NCBI RefSeq assembly: GCF_040958095.1
Contig: NC_091169.1
Location: 9,190,917-9,254,916 of the forward strand
DNA length: 64,000 bases
Reading direction: 5' to 3'
Source: Procambarus clarkii
Lineage: Eukaryota; Arthropoda; Malacostraca; Decapoda; Cambaridae
Part shown: piece after piece, positions 10,617 through 21,996 of the stretch
How the letters are laid out: each line of letters opens with the position of its first letter
Numbering within the stretch: the stretch's first letter is position 1
Made by a program: the position numbers and the translations under genes
Notes under the pieces: model-generated
What the model saw: the letters and a program-made list of their open reading frames with translations, nothing else
What the model was told of the DNA's origin: nothing
Databases searched by the model: none

Positions 10617-10830
10617 TACTCACCTAGTTGTACCTACCTAGTTGTGCTTGCGGGGGTTGCGCTCTGGCTCTTTGGTCCCGCCTCTCAATCGTCACTCAAC
10701 TGATGTACAGGTTCCTGAGCCTACTGGGCTCTATCATATCTACCACTTGAAACTGTGTATGGAATCTGCCTACATCACATCACTTCCTAATGTATTCCAT
10801 TTGTCACCTACTCTGACACGTTTGTCAGAG
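10617..10830 (-). mobile_element. 5'-truncated LINE A 3' end
   Basis: The minus strand of this stretch matches the 3' noncoding end of LINE A at 16340-16570. Shared features are the GACAAATGGAAT block, the block just before the end, and the terminal TACTCACCTAG repeats read in reverse. Its 5' truncation point carries a small snap-back hairpin, ACTCTGACA/TGTCAGAGT with a 4-base loop, at about 10812-10833. Confidence 0.75.
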
Positions 10831-11053
10831 TGTGGGGCGTTTGCTAACGACCCTGACCTTTCGAATTGCTAATCTCACATCAGGCGTCCCAGCATGGGGC
10901 CTGTGTGTGTATTATATGCAGTCTGTATATTTCTGCATTTAATTCACCAGGAAGTTTGTAGGTCACGTTAATTACCCACATTGTTGAAACTTCAATTTTG
11001 TCCCATTGTGTATGGAGGATTTTACCTACATTAACGTTTGCATTATTTTACAG

Positions 11054-11378
11054 TGAGGCAGTAGAGATATGCAGCTGCAGCAGCAGCCATAGCAGTGTCA
11101 GGTATAGCAAGAGCTGCGACATCAGTAACGCCAGAAGAAATATCACATCAATAAAACAACTTCAGCAGCAGCAGTTGTGATCATACCAGATATGAGTCAA
11201 CAACACCACAATGATCACAGAACACACTCCAAAGAGCTACTCGAGAATCGCAAGGAAAAGGAGAGGCAGATGCTGGCATGGGCTGTGTCGTGCCTGTTTA
11301 TTGTGATGTCTGTGACGGCCTCACTTGCCCTCACACCGCTTCCTCCTGTGGCTACACCCTCTCACCTCCCACTTAAAG
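11054..11378 (+). CDS. Candidate host-gene exon: membrane anchor (coding from 11192)
   Basis: The exon is bounded by an acceptor-like TTGCATTATTTTACAG at 11053 and a donor AAAG|GTACGT at 11378/11379. The first in-frame ATG after an upstream stop (11126-11128) is at 11192, with G at -3. The 62 codons encode a His/Gln-rich polar start, a Lys/Arg/Glu stretch, then an about 20-residue hydrophobic segment (AWAVSCLFIVMSVTASLALT). A proline-rich tail follows. This is the layout of a type II signal anchor or an internal signal peptide. A tiny upstream ORF (MQLQQQP) starts near 11070. The exon ends in phase 1 and joins in frame to the ankyrin exon at 19989. A chance ORF remains possible. Confidence 0.5.
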
Positions 11379-11440
11379 GTACGTTTTTTTTATATATCTA
11401 TAACAGTAAACCACCACAGCGAGTACACACACACACACAA

Positions 11441-11745
11441 AGACAGGTTACTTAACACAAGGGGCACACGCACTAGGGGACACAGGTGAAAAACTGAGTG
11501 CCCAAATGAGCCACAGAGATATTAGAAAGAACTTTTTCAGTGTCAGAGTGGTTGACAAATGGAATGCATTAGGAAGTGAGGTGGTGGAGGCTGACTCTAT
11601 ACACAGTTTCAAGTGTAGATATGATAGAGCCCAATAGGCTCAGGAACCTGTACACCTGTTGATTGACGGTTGAGAGGCGGGACTAAAGAGCCAAAGCTCA
11701 ACTCCCGCAAGCACAATTAGGTGAGTACAATTAGGTGAGTACACA
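11441..11745 (+). mobile_element. 5'-truncated LINE A copy
   Basis: The sequence starts within the last LINE A codons (ACACAAGGGGCACACGCAC) and runs through its 3' noncoding region to two copies of the terminal AATTAGGTGAGTAC repeat, then an AC microsatellite. It sits in the putative intron of the candidate host gene, in the same orientation as that gene. Confidence 0.85.
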
Positions 11746-12379
11746 CACACACACACAGTCTTGGGTCAGCCTTGATAGGGAGCAGACGTGTAGGGTCAGT
11801 GGTTTGCGTATACCGAGGGAATAATAGGGTCAAGTGAGTGGGTGTACTGTGCAGCGAGAATCGGGTCAGTGTAAATCGAACAGTGGTATTGCAATGCAAC
11901 ACATTGATCACATCTCGTGGTGAATTATCTTAGTGAATTTAGAGAAGACAGCTAGTGAAGATCGACTTCTTGAGGCAACATCAGTCGCATCAGCCAGGAC
12001 CCATGTGGAGACCTGAAGACTTCACAGGATTAACGACGACACGCCGTGTATTCACCTAGAGTGCTTGCGGGGGGCTGGCTGGTGTCTCATAAGTCTCCAA
12101 CAGTGTGCAAGGTTTATATAATATCGTATCATAGACGCTAATGCATTCCATTCAATAGTACAATCGTAAGTGGTAGACAGGTAGCAGGGACAGCAACTGT
12201 GAGCTCACTGGGAACCCAGATAAGCCACTAATCCCCCTGCCGCAATCTGAGGACAACACCTCACCCACCTCCTCTTAACCCCCATCTCACTCTCCCAACA
12301 CACTCCCCCCCCCCCAACTCCCACTCTTCCCTACCACTGACTAAACATGCACATGCACACACACACACACAGACACACA

Positions 12380-12414
<35 letters not shown>

Positions 12415-12472
12415 TGCTCTCTCTCTTGCTCTCTCTCTCTATCTTACTCTCTCTCTCTTGACAAGGGACAAA
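11746..12472. other. LINE A 5' flank and simple repeats
   Basis: No gene is seen. A C-run lies at 12307-12317, AC repeats at about 12356-12380, and CT repeats at about 12385-12465. Those lead directly into the LINE A ORF1 start, so part of this may be the LINE A 5' untranslated region. The exact 5' end of the element is not visible. Confidence 0.45.
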
Positions 12473-13306
12473 ATGGCAGGAGGACGCAACAGGGACACAG
12501 GCAATAGTCAACGTGACCAAACGAAGGAAATGTTAACCCAGTTTTGGAGGAATTCAGGAGGGAGATACATGAAATGAGGATTATAATTAACAACCTGCAA
12601 AGTGAGCTGACATCAGCAAGGGAGGAGATCAAATCCTTCACAGAGAAAAATAAAGAGACCGAGCATCAGATTATCATCCAAAAGGAAGGTGGGAATGTTA
12701 CATTGGAAGGAAATGCCTCTGTACCTGAAACATTTGTGGAAAGACTGAGAAAGAGCTCAGAAGCAATGGACACAGTGAGGGAGGTAGCCATGCAAGCAGC
12801 TACCTCACAGCAAGCAGCAAGGTGCACTAGTCAGCTGATGAAGAGAAAGAGATCAGTGGTAGTTGTAGGCATCAAAAAACAGGAAAGATCCAATAGGCAG
12901 GAATGGAAGAGCAAGGATAGAGAGGCAGTACACGAGCTACTGAAAGGGTTATAGATAGAAGGGGCTGAACAAAACATTGAGAAGGTTCTCAGGTTGGGCT
13001 GGTACAACAAGGACAGAAACCGACTGGTAAAGGTGGTGTTTACAAATGAGGCCACCAAAGAGGTTATTTTAGAAAGGAAGAATCGTCTGTAGTATGTGGA
13101 GGGATATAAAAAGTATTCCTGCAGAGGAACAGGATGAAGGAGGAGAGAGCTAGGAGAGCAGAGGCAAGGAGGAAGCGCAGGGAGAGAGGAGTAAACCAGG
13201 AAATCGCAGCACACAACACAACAGTCCCAGAGACAAGAGGGGAACCCACAATCAGCATCCCAGCAACACCAGAGAGGAGGGCAACACTATCACCCCCCTC
13301 TGCATA
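12473..13306 (+). pseudogene. LINE A ORF1, coiled-coil nucleic-acid-binding protein
   Basis: ATG at 12473 begins MAGGRNRDTG. A frameshift near 12540 moves to the frame of EEFRREIHEMRIIINNLQ, a coiled-coil heptad region. After a stop at 12952-12954 the frame continues with VLRLGWYNKDRNRLVKVVFT, resembling the RRM-like fold of LINE ORF1 proteins, then an Arg/Glu-rich end. Several stops follow. Such proteins trimerise and coat element RNA. This copy is not functional. Confidence 0.65.
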
Positions 13307-13638
13307 GAAACCCTCCCTTACCTGCCCCCACTCAAATGCTCACCCAACCCTCCCTTCCCCCCCATCCCCACCATGTCCCCCCTCCCGCCTTTCCCCCCCT
13401 GGCCCCCCCTTCATCCCATACCCTCCCTGTTCCTCCTCCCCCCTCACCCCATATCCTCCATGTCCCCCTTATCTCCTTAACCCACACCCTACCTGTCCCA
13501 CCCTTCCCTTGAACACCCAACCACCACCCCAAAATCCTCTAAGACCCTGCAACCCACCTCACAGATCTCACCCAGGGAACAGCCTTCCACACTGCAGAAT
13601 GCTCGCCAAGAAGGGGACAAGAAAATGAACAGAAGAAA
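13307..13638. other. LINE A inter-ORF C-rich spacer
   Basis: A pyrimidine-rich (CCCCnCCC) stretch of about 200 bp separates ORF1 and ORF2. There is no coding signal. Confidence 0.5.
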
Positions 13639-14676
13639 GTGAGCTTCAAGGCAATGTACACTAACATAGATGGGATTACAAATAAAACAAGTGAACTCGG
13701 AGAATGGGCACTAGAAGCAAACCCAGACATGATAGCATTCACAGAAACAAAGCTAACGAAAACCATAACAAACGCAGTGTTTCCACAGGACTACTATGTA
13801 GTGAGGAAAGAGAGAAGGGAGAGGAAGAGGTGGTGTAGCTTTGCTGATAAGAAAAGGTTGGAGTTTTGAAGAGATGGTAATTCAGAACTGTGAAGGTTTC
13901 AGTGACTACATATCAGGCACCATAGTAGCAGTCATATATAACCCCCCACCGAACGACAGAAGACCCAGACAGGAATATGATAGAAACAACTTGGCCACCA
14001 TCAATATAATAGAGAGAGCAGCTTCTGTGGCTAGCAGGACTGGATCCAGACTACTAATCATGGGAGACTTCAACCATGGGAAGATAGATTGGGGGAACAG
14101 AGACCCACATGGAGGACCAGACACATGGAGAGCTAAGCTGCTAGATGTGGCAACAACAAACTTCCTAAGTCAACACGTCAAGGGCCCAACAAGAATGAGA
14201 GGAGAGGATGAACCAGCCTTGCTTGATCTGATATTTACCCTAAATGAGTCGGATATAAGAGAAGTTAAGTTGGAAGCCCCTCTGGGAATGAGTGATCATA
14301 GTGTATTGAGCTTTGAGTACCTGGTTGAGCTAGGAATTATCACCCCCAAAAAAGAACTGGGAAACAAAGTGCTGGCGTACCGAAAGGGAAACTATGAGGA
14401 GATGGATAAATTCCAAAGGGATATACATTGGGACACAGAACTCAGAACCAAGTCCGTACAAGACATGATGGACTATGTCACCCAAAGTGTCAGGAGGCTG
14501 TAAGCAGGTTTGTCCCAGCCCGACAGGAAAAAACAGAGAAGCAAAAGAAGAATCCGTGGTTTAAAAGGGAATTTATGAAAGCAAAGGAGCTGAACAAAAG
14601 GGCATGGAGGAACTTCCGTAATAACAGAACACAAGAAAGTAGAGAAATACCAGAGAACCAGGAACGAGTATGTTAG
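13639..14676 (+). pseudogene. LINE A endonuclease domain
   Basis: Frame 13639-13869 has KAMYTNIDGITNKTSELGEW and IAFTETKLT. After a frameshift at about 13840, frame 13841-14503 has IVAVIYNPP, LLIMGDFNHGKIDWG, LDLIFTLNESDI and MSDHSVLSFEY. These are the EEP endonuclease motifs, including the catalytic Asn, Glu, Asp-Asn and Asp-His positions. A further frameshift near 14470 leads to a basic linker (NPWFKREFMKAKELNKRAWR). The domain nicks target DNA in an active element. The frameshifts make it a pseudogene. Confidence 0.8.
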
Positions 14677-14677
14677 T

Positions 14678-16337
14678 ATGAGAAGAACAGCTGAGAAAAG
14701 GTATGAAAAGGATATAGCAAATAAAGGCAAGATCGAACCAAAGCTACTACACAGTCACATCAGGAGGAAGACAACAGTGAAGAAACAGGTGATGAAACTT
14801 AGGACGAGCGAGGACTGGTACACAGAAAATGACAAAGAGGTGTGTGAAGAACTCAACAAAAGGTTCCAGAAGGTCTTTACAATAGAACAGGGAGAAGTCA
14901 CGGCACTAGGAGAGGTGGCAGCAAACCAGGCGACCTTGAAGAGGTTAGAAATTACAAGAGATGAGGTCAAGAAGCACCTATTGGAGCTGGACGTGAGAAA
15001 AGCTGTTGGGCCAGACGGAATCTCACCATGGGTATTGAAAGAGTGTGCAGAAGCACTTTGCTTGCCACTCTCCATAGTGTATAGTAGGTCACTGGAAACG
15101 GGAGACCTACCAGAAATATAGAAGACTGCTAATGTAGTCCCTAATGGGACTACATTAGCAGTCTTCCATAAAAGGGTGACAGACAAGAGGCACTGAACTA
15201 CAGGCCAGTGTCCTTAACTTGTATACCATGCAAGGTGATGGAGAAGATTGTGAGAAAAGACCTAGTAACACATCTGGAGAGAAGGGACTTCGTGACAACA
15301 AATCAACATGGGTTAAGGGAGGGTAAATCTTGACTTACAGGCTTAATAGAATTCTACTATTAGGTGACAAAGATTAAGCAAGAAGGAGAAGGATGGGCGG
15401 ACTGCATTTTTTTTTGGACTGTCTGAAAGCCTTTGACACAGTACCCCATAAAAGGTTGATGCATAAGCTGGAGAAACAGGCAGGAGTAACTGGTAGGGCG
15501 CTCCAGTGGATAAGAGGATACCTAAGCAATAGGAAGCAGAGAGTTACAGTGAGGGGTGAGACCTCAGATTGGCGTGAAGTCACCGGTGGAGTCCCACAGG
15601 GCTCTGTCCCTATCCTGTTTTTGATATACTTAAATGATCTCCCAGATGGTATAGACTCATTCCTCTCAATGTTTGCTGACGACGCCAAAATTATGAGAAG
15701 GATTAAGACAGAGGAGGACAGCTTGAGGCTTCAAGAAGACCTGGACAAACTGCAGGAATGGTCGAATAAATGGTTGTTAGAGTTTAACCAAAGCAAATGT
15801 AATGTAATGAAGATAGGGGTAGGAAGCAGGAGACCAGATACAAGGTATCATTTAGGAGATGAAATATTTCAAGAGTTAGAGAGAGAGATAGACCTGGGGG
15901 TTGATATCACGCCAGACCTGTCCCCTGAAGCTCATATCAAGAGGATAACATCAGCAGCATATGCCAGGTTGGCTAACATAAGAACGGCCTTTAGAAACTT
16001 GTATAAGGAATCTTTCAGAACATTATGTACCACATACGTCAGACCAATCCTGGAGTATGCGGCTCCAGCATGGAGTCCATATCTAGTCAAGCATAAGACT
16101 AAAATGGAAAAGGTTCAAAGGTTTGCCACCAGACTAGTACCCGAGCTGAGAGGTATGAGCTACGAGGAGAGACTACGGGAATTAAACTTCACTTCGTTGG
16201 AAGACAGAAGAGTTAGGTGGGACATTATCACCGCATTCAAGATTCTCAAGGGAATCGACAGGGTAGATAAAGACAGGCTATTTAACACAAGGGGCACACG
16301 CACAAGGGGACACAGGTGGAAACCGAGTGCGAAATGA
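14678..16337 (+). pseudogene. LINE A reverse transcriptase
   Basis: The fingers region has VRKAVGPDGISPWVLKECAE, then a stop and a 46-bp palindrome at 15121-15166 that displaces the next motif. The frame resumes at 15393 with CLKAFDTVPHKRLMHKLEKQ, VTGGVPQGS, FADDAKIMRRI, LGVDITPDLSPEAHI and RPILEYAAPAWSP, to the C-terminus at 16337. In the QGS motif the usual Leu-Gly after Val is lost (GSVPILFLIY), indicating a deletion. The rest of the palm and thumb is intact. The region is non-functional as a whole because of stops before 15393. Confidence 0.85.
15121..15166. repeat. Perfect 21-bp palindrome with 4-base loop inside LINE A RT
   Basis: GAAGACTGCTAATGTAGTCC plus C (15121-15141), loop TAAT, then the exact reverse complement to 15166. 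The left arm is original RT coding sequence (KTANVV). The right arm is a snap-back copy. Confidence 0.95.
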
Positions 16338-16594
16338 GCCACAGAGATATTAGAAAACTTTTTTAGTGTCAGAGTGGTTGACAAATGGAATGCATTTGGA
16401 AGTGATGTGGTGGAGGCTGACTCCATACACAGTTTCAAGTGTAGATATGATAGAACCCAATAGGCTCAGGAACCTGTACAGCTGTTGATTGACGGTTGAG
16501 AGGCGAGACCAAAGAGCCAGAGCTCAACCCCCGCAAGCACAACTAGGTGAGTACAACTAGGTGAGTACGTACACACACACACACACACACACAC

Positions 16595-17630
16595 ACTGAA
16601 CTACAGGTCAGTGTCCCTAACTTGCATTCCAAGCAAGATGATGAAGATTGTGCGAAAAAAGCTAGTAGAACATCTGGAGCAGAAGAACAATGTAACAACA
16701 TCAGCACGGATTCAGAGATGGCAAATCATGCCTAACAAGTTTAATTGACCAGGCAACAAAAATCAGGCAAGAGAGAGAGAGAGAGAGAGCTAGTTGGGCA
16801 GACTGCATATTTCTGAACTGCCAGAAAGCTTTTGACACAGTACCACATAAGAGACTAGTGCACAAACTGGAGAAGCGGGGAGGAGTGAAAGTGAAGGTAC
16901 TCCACTGGATAAAGGAGTACCTAAGCAACAGGACACAGCGAGTCACCGTGAGGGGTGAGGTATCGGAGTGGTGGGGAGTCACCAGTGGAGCCCCACAGAG
17001 ATCAGTCCTTGGACCTATACCGTTTCTGATATACGTAAAGGATCTCCCAGAAGGAATTGACTCGTTCCTCTCGAGGTTTGCTGATGATGCAAAAATAATG
17101 AGGAGGATCAAGACAGAGGAGGATAGTACGAGGCTACAAGATGACCTAAACAAACTGAAGGAATGGTCCGGCAAATGGCCACTAAAGTTCAACCCAAGTA
17201 AATGTAACAATGAAACTAGGAGGAGGAACTAGGAGGCCAGTCACTGGATATCGAATGGGAGATTAAGTCCTTCACGAAACGGAGAGAGATAGATCTAGGA
17301 GTTGATATCACGTCAAACCTGTCTCCTGAAGCCCACATCAAAAGAATAACATCAGCGGCCTGTGCGAGGCTGGCTAACATCAGAACTGCTTTCAGAAACC
17401 TGTGTTAGGAATCCTTTAGAATCTTGCTTGCAAAAGTTCAGAGGTATTCCACTAGGCTAGTCCCCCAGAACTAAGAGGCACGAGTTATGAGGACAGACTA
17501 CGTGAACTGCACCTCACGTCGCTGGAAGACAGAAGAGCAAGGGGAGACATGAGCACCACATTGAAAATTATCAGGGGAATTGACATTGTAGGCAAGGATG
17601 GATTATTTAACATGGGAGGTACACGCATAA
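16595..17630 (+). pseudogene. Second LINE A-family RT fragment
   Basis: The fragment starts within the RT fingers (TGAACTACAGGTCAGTGTCC) directly after the AC microsatellite that ends the first copy. Frame 16858-17232 has HKLEKRGGVKVKVLHWIKEY, SGAPQRSVLGPI and FADDAKIMRRIKTEED. Stops and frameshifts follow to about 17630. It is a related but distinct subfamily, truncated at both ends. It joins a LINE B fragment at about 17633. Confidence 0.8.
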
Positions 17631-17632
17631 TG

Positions 17633-17835
17633 TCATCAACATTGGTGTTCCACAGGTCAGCATACTTGGCCCTCTCCTTTTTCTCATCTTCATAAATGAC
17701 CTTACAAATGCCTCTCAACACCTCAAACCAATCTTATTTGTTGATGTCACAACCCTCATTTTCTCCAGTCCTGACCCTCTTGCTCTAAATGTCACAGTGA
17801 ATACTGAACTCACTCTCACACACCCTCGCCATCTG
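17633..17835 (+). pseudogene. LINE B RT fragment, second copy
   Basis: The plus strand here matches the minus strand of 4440-4650: the GGTGTTCCACAGG motif, CCTTACAAATGCCTCTCAAC and CTGACCCTCTTGCTCTAAAT are shared. It covers the RT region from the QG motif to just after the palm. No intact frame is present. Confidence 0.75.
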
Positions 17836-17857
17836 GAGGACTGTGAGGTGTAGTCCA

Positions 17858-18311
17858 ATCATATAAGCTATCAAGAATCGAGCAGCCATCAGTATAATTT
17901 CCACAGTGATTCAGTTAACTTCAGTACAGATGCTTGAGAGTTACCACACCTCTTCATCCTTAGGAAAGTAGCACTATGTGTACAGATCCGCTTCAGCTTC
18001 GACACAGAGCAGACAGGAGACTACGACCGCATTGAGCTACCACGCTCTCGTTCCCCATCGAGCCCCCAATGTCTCTGCCTCATTGAGTTTAAACACTCAC
18101 CACCTCATCGTGTTTTGACACTCATCATCCCGCATTGAGCTGCCACGCTCTCCCGCATCGAGATCCGCTACTCCGGCATCACTCTGCTCTGCTCCAAGTT
18201 CTGTCTCAACACCTACGACACCGCCAACAACCGATTGATGTAACCAAAACTACTAAATAAATATGAAAACCCACTAAGCACTGTGCATCTAATCAACCCA
18301 ACAACGTAACA
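17858..18311 (+). repeat. Possible solo LTR
   Basis: The stretch begins TGTGAGGTG, contains AATAAA near 18257, and ends ACGTAACA, giving a TG...CA frame of about 450 bp. No second copy, primer site or target duplication is visible, so this is only a suggestion. Confidence 0.2.
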
Positions 18312-19988
18312 TAATCGTACGTTTCAAGATATTATTATTAAAGAATTTTCGTGTTGCATTCGCTTCGCCTGACAAGTGTTTTAAGTATACCTGTATACAG
18401 TCGAATACATTTGTATTTCCCATTGCCAAAGAGAGTTATCACCAGTGTTCAGTTAGGTTACTCTGTTGCCTTGCAATTGGCTAATAAAGACTGGTCTTTA
18501 AAGCATTCTTACCCAATTGGATACATCTCCTGCTGGGAAATGACCATTGCTTAGCTTTTGTTGTAATGATGCGCTCTTAACGTAAAGAACAAATGTGTTA
18601 TAGTGTTAGTTTACTTTAATAAATTTGTATTAATTTACACATTCTTTCAATCAATCCCTATCCCAATACTGCTCTCACATATGACTTGTTACATGACTCC
18701 TTTATTCACCTAGTGATTTTTGACGCCAACTCAAGGGGTAGAGCTGCTTCACAGCCTGGCATCGCCTTTAAAAACTGATGTTTGAACCCTAAGCGTTCTA
18801 TGCCCTCTAGGTAATTTTCGTTTTGGCAGGATGACGACTTAACTCAAGATTACAATATTATAGAAGAGTAGATTATTACTTAGGGTTATTATCTCAGCCA
18901 TTGGCATGTAGATGTCTTGTTGTTGGGTCTTTGGGTAACTCAATGGGTGCTTTTGCAACTGCAAGGAGCAATTACAGATTCTCCATGAGAACCGAGTTAT
19001 TACAAACACCAAGAGTGTATCTTGTTCATAAAAAAATTGAGACCTGTTTCATCTTTGCTCAGTTCTAAGCAGCTTAATATTTTTTTTATTTTAAGAAAAT
19101 TCTCGCCAAAATCTTAGAAAACCGGTAATTGAATAATATTAAAACCTCACTAGTAATATAGCTGAAAAATTAAAAGTTTGTTCAAAATTTAAATATTATA
19201 TTAATTACATATAATTAATATATATATATATTAATAATATATTATGTAAATAACTATATTATATATAATAATATATGTAAGTTAATACTTAACTATATTA
19301 TATAGTTAAGTAGGCAACCCTTCTTTTGCTTTTAACCGTTTTATTTAAACTCAAAACTTTTCTTTGATAACAGACGAAAAACAGAGTCCGTTGCCAAGGC
19401 AAATGTTCCTCTCTTTCATTGTATCACTTTTGATCCCAGACTGTACTGTGATATTCAGCTAAAGTTATCATGTGAAGTAACTAATTGTCTACTTGCCCGG
19501 TTTTCTATAGCCTTCATAGATCAAGGTCTCATGATCTTGAGGGTATTTAAGGCAAGAAAATTTTCTTTCTGAGGCGTAATTACCTACACGTATTTACGCG
19601 TTTTGTGAAATAATGGGAAAAATATATTGTTCGATAAAAAAAAAAAAACATGAGGCAATATCTTAGATTACATTATATAATTTTAGATTACATTATATAA
19701 TGATATTATTAATAAATAATAGTTGACTGCAAATAATAAAAATGGTTAATTGCCCATTATATTCTTAATGTTATTGAACAGTGAATGGCTGCTACAACAC
19801 GAAAGGAGAGCTAAAGTTCTCACATGACACTGAAGTTGTGTATAACAAAATTTTAAACAACAATATGGAATAATGACGGTCTTATATAAGGATAGTGCTC
19901 ACGTAATTTGCTTAATACTACATACTCTAATAGTTCTAATTACTGTTATAAATATTGCATCTAACATCCACTATAATGTTTCCTTCAG
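18312..19988. other. AT-rich DNA, probably intron
   Basis: No coding motif is seen. A TA-rich stretch lies at 19160-19310, an A-run at 19638-19649, and an 18-bp direct duplication of TTAGATTACATTATATAA at about 19661-19700. If the host gene model is right, this is intron up to the acceptor at 19988. Confidence 0.4.
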
Positions 19989-20087
19989 ATGAGCCGGAAA
20001 TCATACTTGCAGCCAGAGCGGGTAACCTGAAGCTTGTGAAACACCTGATTGCAGGTGGAGCAGATGTCAACACTAAGGACCATGCAG
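19989..20087 (+). CDS. Candidate host-gene exon encoding one ankyrin repeat
   Basis: The exon is bounded by acceptor TTTCCTTCAG at 19988 and donor GCAG|GTGGGT at 20087/20088. It is 99 nt, exactly the 33 codons of one ankyrin repeat, and is symmetric phase 1-1. The peptide EIILAARAGNLKLVKHLIAG followed by GADVNTKDHAG fits the ankyrin helix-turn-helix and the terminal GADVN-KD-G signature. The usual TPLH at the start is absent, as in N-capping repeats. It joins in phase to the exon ending at 11378, where the split codon becomes GAT (Asp). No further ankyrin exon was found downstream, so the gene would continue beyond undetected exons or the window. Confidence 0.65.
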
Positions 20088-20393
20088 GTGGGTGTCACAT
20101 TATCTTACGCTCTCACACCTGGAATATAATATTACGATAATGCTGAAGTTGTCATAAATGGTAGATGGAAGCGCTGATGTGATAAGAGCTCTTAAATATT
20201 GAAGTACTTAGAGTTAAATGAAAGGAATGATGTTGATAAGTATTTGAGAAACGTCAGCTATGAACTTGTACAAAAATTTCATGTCAAATGATGGAGGGCT
20301 CTTTGAGGGAACCTTTACAGGAATATTACCTTCTGCCGAGTGTTTTGGTAATGTAAAGTTGGAAGGCTGGTATGCTAGAGCAATTTTCCCTAT

Positions 20394-20595
20394 GACCGCT
20401 CCACACGACCTGGAGCGTACATCACCGCTCCACACGTCCTGAAGCGTACATCACCGCTCCACACGTCCTGAAGCGTACATCATCACTCCACACGCCCTGA
20501 AGCGTACATCACCGCTCCACACGTCCTGAAGCGTACATCATCACTCCACACGTCCTGAAGCGTACATCACCGCTCCACACGTCCTGAAGCGTATA
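20394..20595. repeat. 29-bp minisatellite, about 7 copies
   Basis: The unit CCGCTCCACACGTCCTGAAG plus GCGTACATCA-type ending repeats every 29 bp. Units 4 and 6 share a variant TCATCACT start, giving an alternating higher-order pattern. Confidence 0.95.
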
Positions 20596-21914
20596 TCAAA
20601 TGCACTAAAATGCACAACCTCTGGCCATGATAGTCATGTGTCAGTGTGTACTCATCACTTCAGGCGTATAAAGGTTACCTCAATATGGGGACCTGTTGGT
20701 CATGAAAAATCGTCCATATAAAAAAATGAATTTAAGTAGAATCAATTGACATTTTTTCCTTGAAGGAATTCGATCAGGAGTGCAATTGGAAGATAATGAC
20801 TCCAGGATCTGTCACCGCCATCAATAATACGTTAACTACACAGCGTCGTTACGTATGAGAGTGCCACAGTATTTCCACCACTTGCCTTTTAGAGTAACAT
20901 TTACTGTATTTCCTCAAGTCTCACCAATTTCTTAAATTCAAGGTTGTAGTGGATCATTGGACCTGACTTAAGCATGAGAACTTGCATCAAGGAAGATCAT
21001 TCTGATGTGGGCCGTCAGACTATGTTAACGTTGGGAATTTTGGAATAGCACGTGGATTGAACCATTGGTCTGGATTACCTCAGACGTGTGCTTTAAACCA
21101 TGGGCCACATCATGTTCAATGGATTAATACCCGCGTCAGGGGTTACTCAGGACGCTGCTTCAATTCAAGTTCTGCTTCAAGAAATTTCTCATAAATATCA
21201 CATTGTGATTTCCGAGTGCATGTGTTAGCATGACTGGCTGTGACCACAAGCCAAAGGGCCAAAGCCTCGCTGGCATCATGTGTGATATACAGCACCAAAG
21301 CCAAATTTATATCACCTATTCTAAATAAAATTATTGATGCACATGCTACATGCAATGTAAGCTTCACTATCACAGTAATTGGTTTGAATGGCCTGGAATT
21401 ATGGAAGAGCTGTGACGTCACTGAGAAGTCCATTATCGAGGCTAGGCAGCCTGTCCTCGTAAACAAAGGCCAAAGTCCATTCCATACACCCCGCCAAACT
21501 CCTTGTTTATGAATAAAAAACGATTTACACACTACTCACAACTGATGAAGTTCATACACTTCTCGAACAAGTGATTCGCTGATTACTTCAGTTCGAACCA
21601 CAACGCTGTAAATGCTTCACCCACGTACTACAAATAATCGTCAACAGAATCTAAATACCTAACCTGACCAATGCTAATATAGAATAATATTAATTTATAT
21701 TTGAGAACATTTCTATTTTGAATGAACAGCATATTAAAATTGATGAATGCGTGTTTGAGGTCAATCACTGCATGGAATGGACTTTGTCTGAGGACAGGTT
21801 GAGGCTAGGAGTGAGGTGAGCCACCAAGTAGAGGGCAATGATCGCCAGCCAGCCAATGACATACAAGAAGTGCAGTGTATCCAGAGTGACGTCATCCCCT
21901 GCTGGAATACAGGC
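20596..21914. other. No gene recognised
   Basis: Short frames on both strands (for example 21143-21532 minus) show no domain. No repeat was recognised by eye. This is likely intron or intergenic DNA. Confidence 0.35.
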
Positions 21915-21996
21915 CAGCTGTATGGGTGATGAGTATCCTGCCCACCGAGATACTCAGTGATGAGTATCACCCACTTATGGGTGATGAGTGTCCAGC
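21915..21996. repeat. Degenerate 37-bp minisatellite, left part
   Basis: ACTTATGGGTGATGAGTGTC-type units end exactly where an LTR begins at 21997. The array reappears at 25288, so the LTR complex appears inserted in it. Confidence 0.7.

Larger units (their letters stand above)
12473..16575 (+). mobile_element. LINE A: CR1-like non-LTR retrotransposon, long but broken copy
   Basis: Domain order is ORF1 (12473 to about 13306), a C-rich spacer, endonuclease (13639 to about 14490), RT (14678-16337) and a 3' noncoding end. The end terminates in tandem AACTAGGTGAGTAC units and then an AC microsatellite. Short terminal tandem repeats in place of a poly(A) tail, and the RT motifs (CLKAFDTVPHKRL, FADDAK), fit the CR1/L2 side of the Jockey superfamily. 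Other copies lie at 10617, 11441 and 16595. Its 3' end matches the tails of the SINEs at 1527 and 57806. Confidence 0.85.

Noticed and set aside
12347-12577. Plus-strand His/Thr and Ser/Leu-rich frame
   Set aside because: Mostly AC and CT microsatellites. Only the part from ATG 12473 belongs to LINE A ORF1.
13332-13532. Minus-strand Gly/Trp-rich frame
   Set aside because: Shadow of the C-rich spacer between LINE A ORF1 and ORF2.
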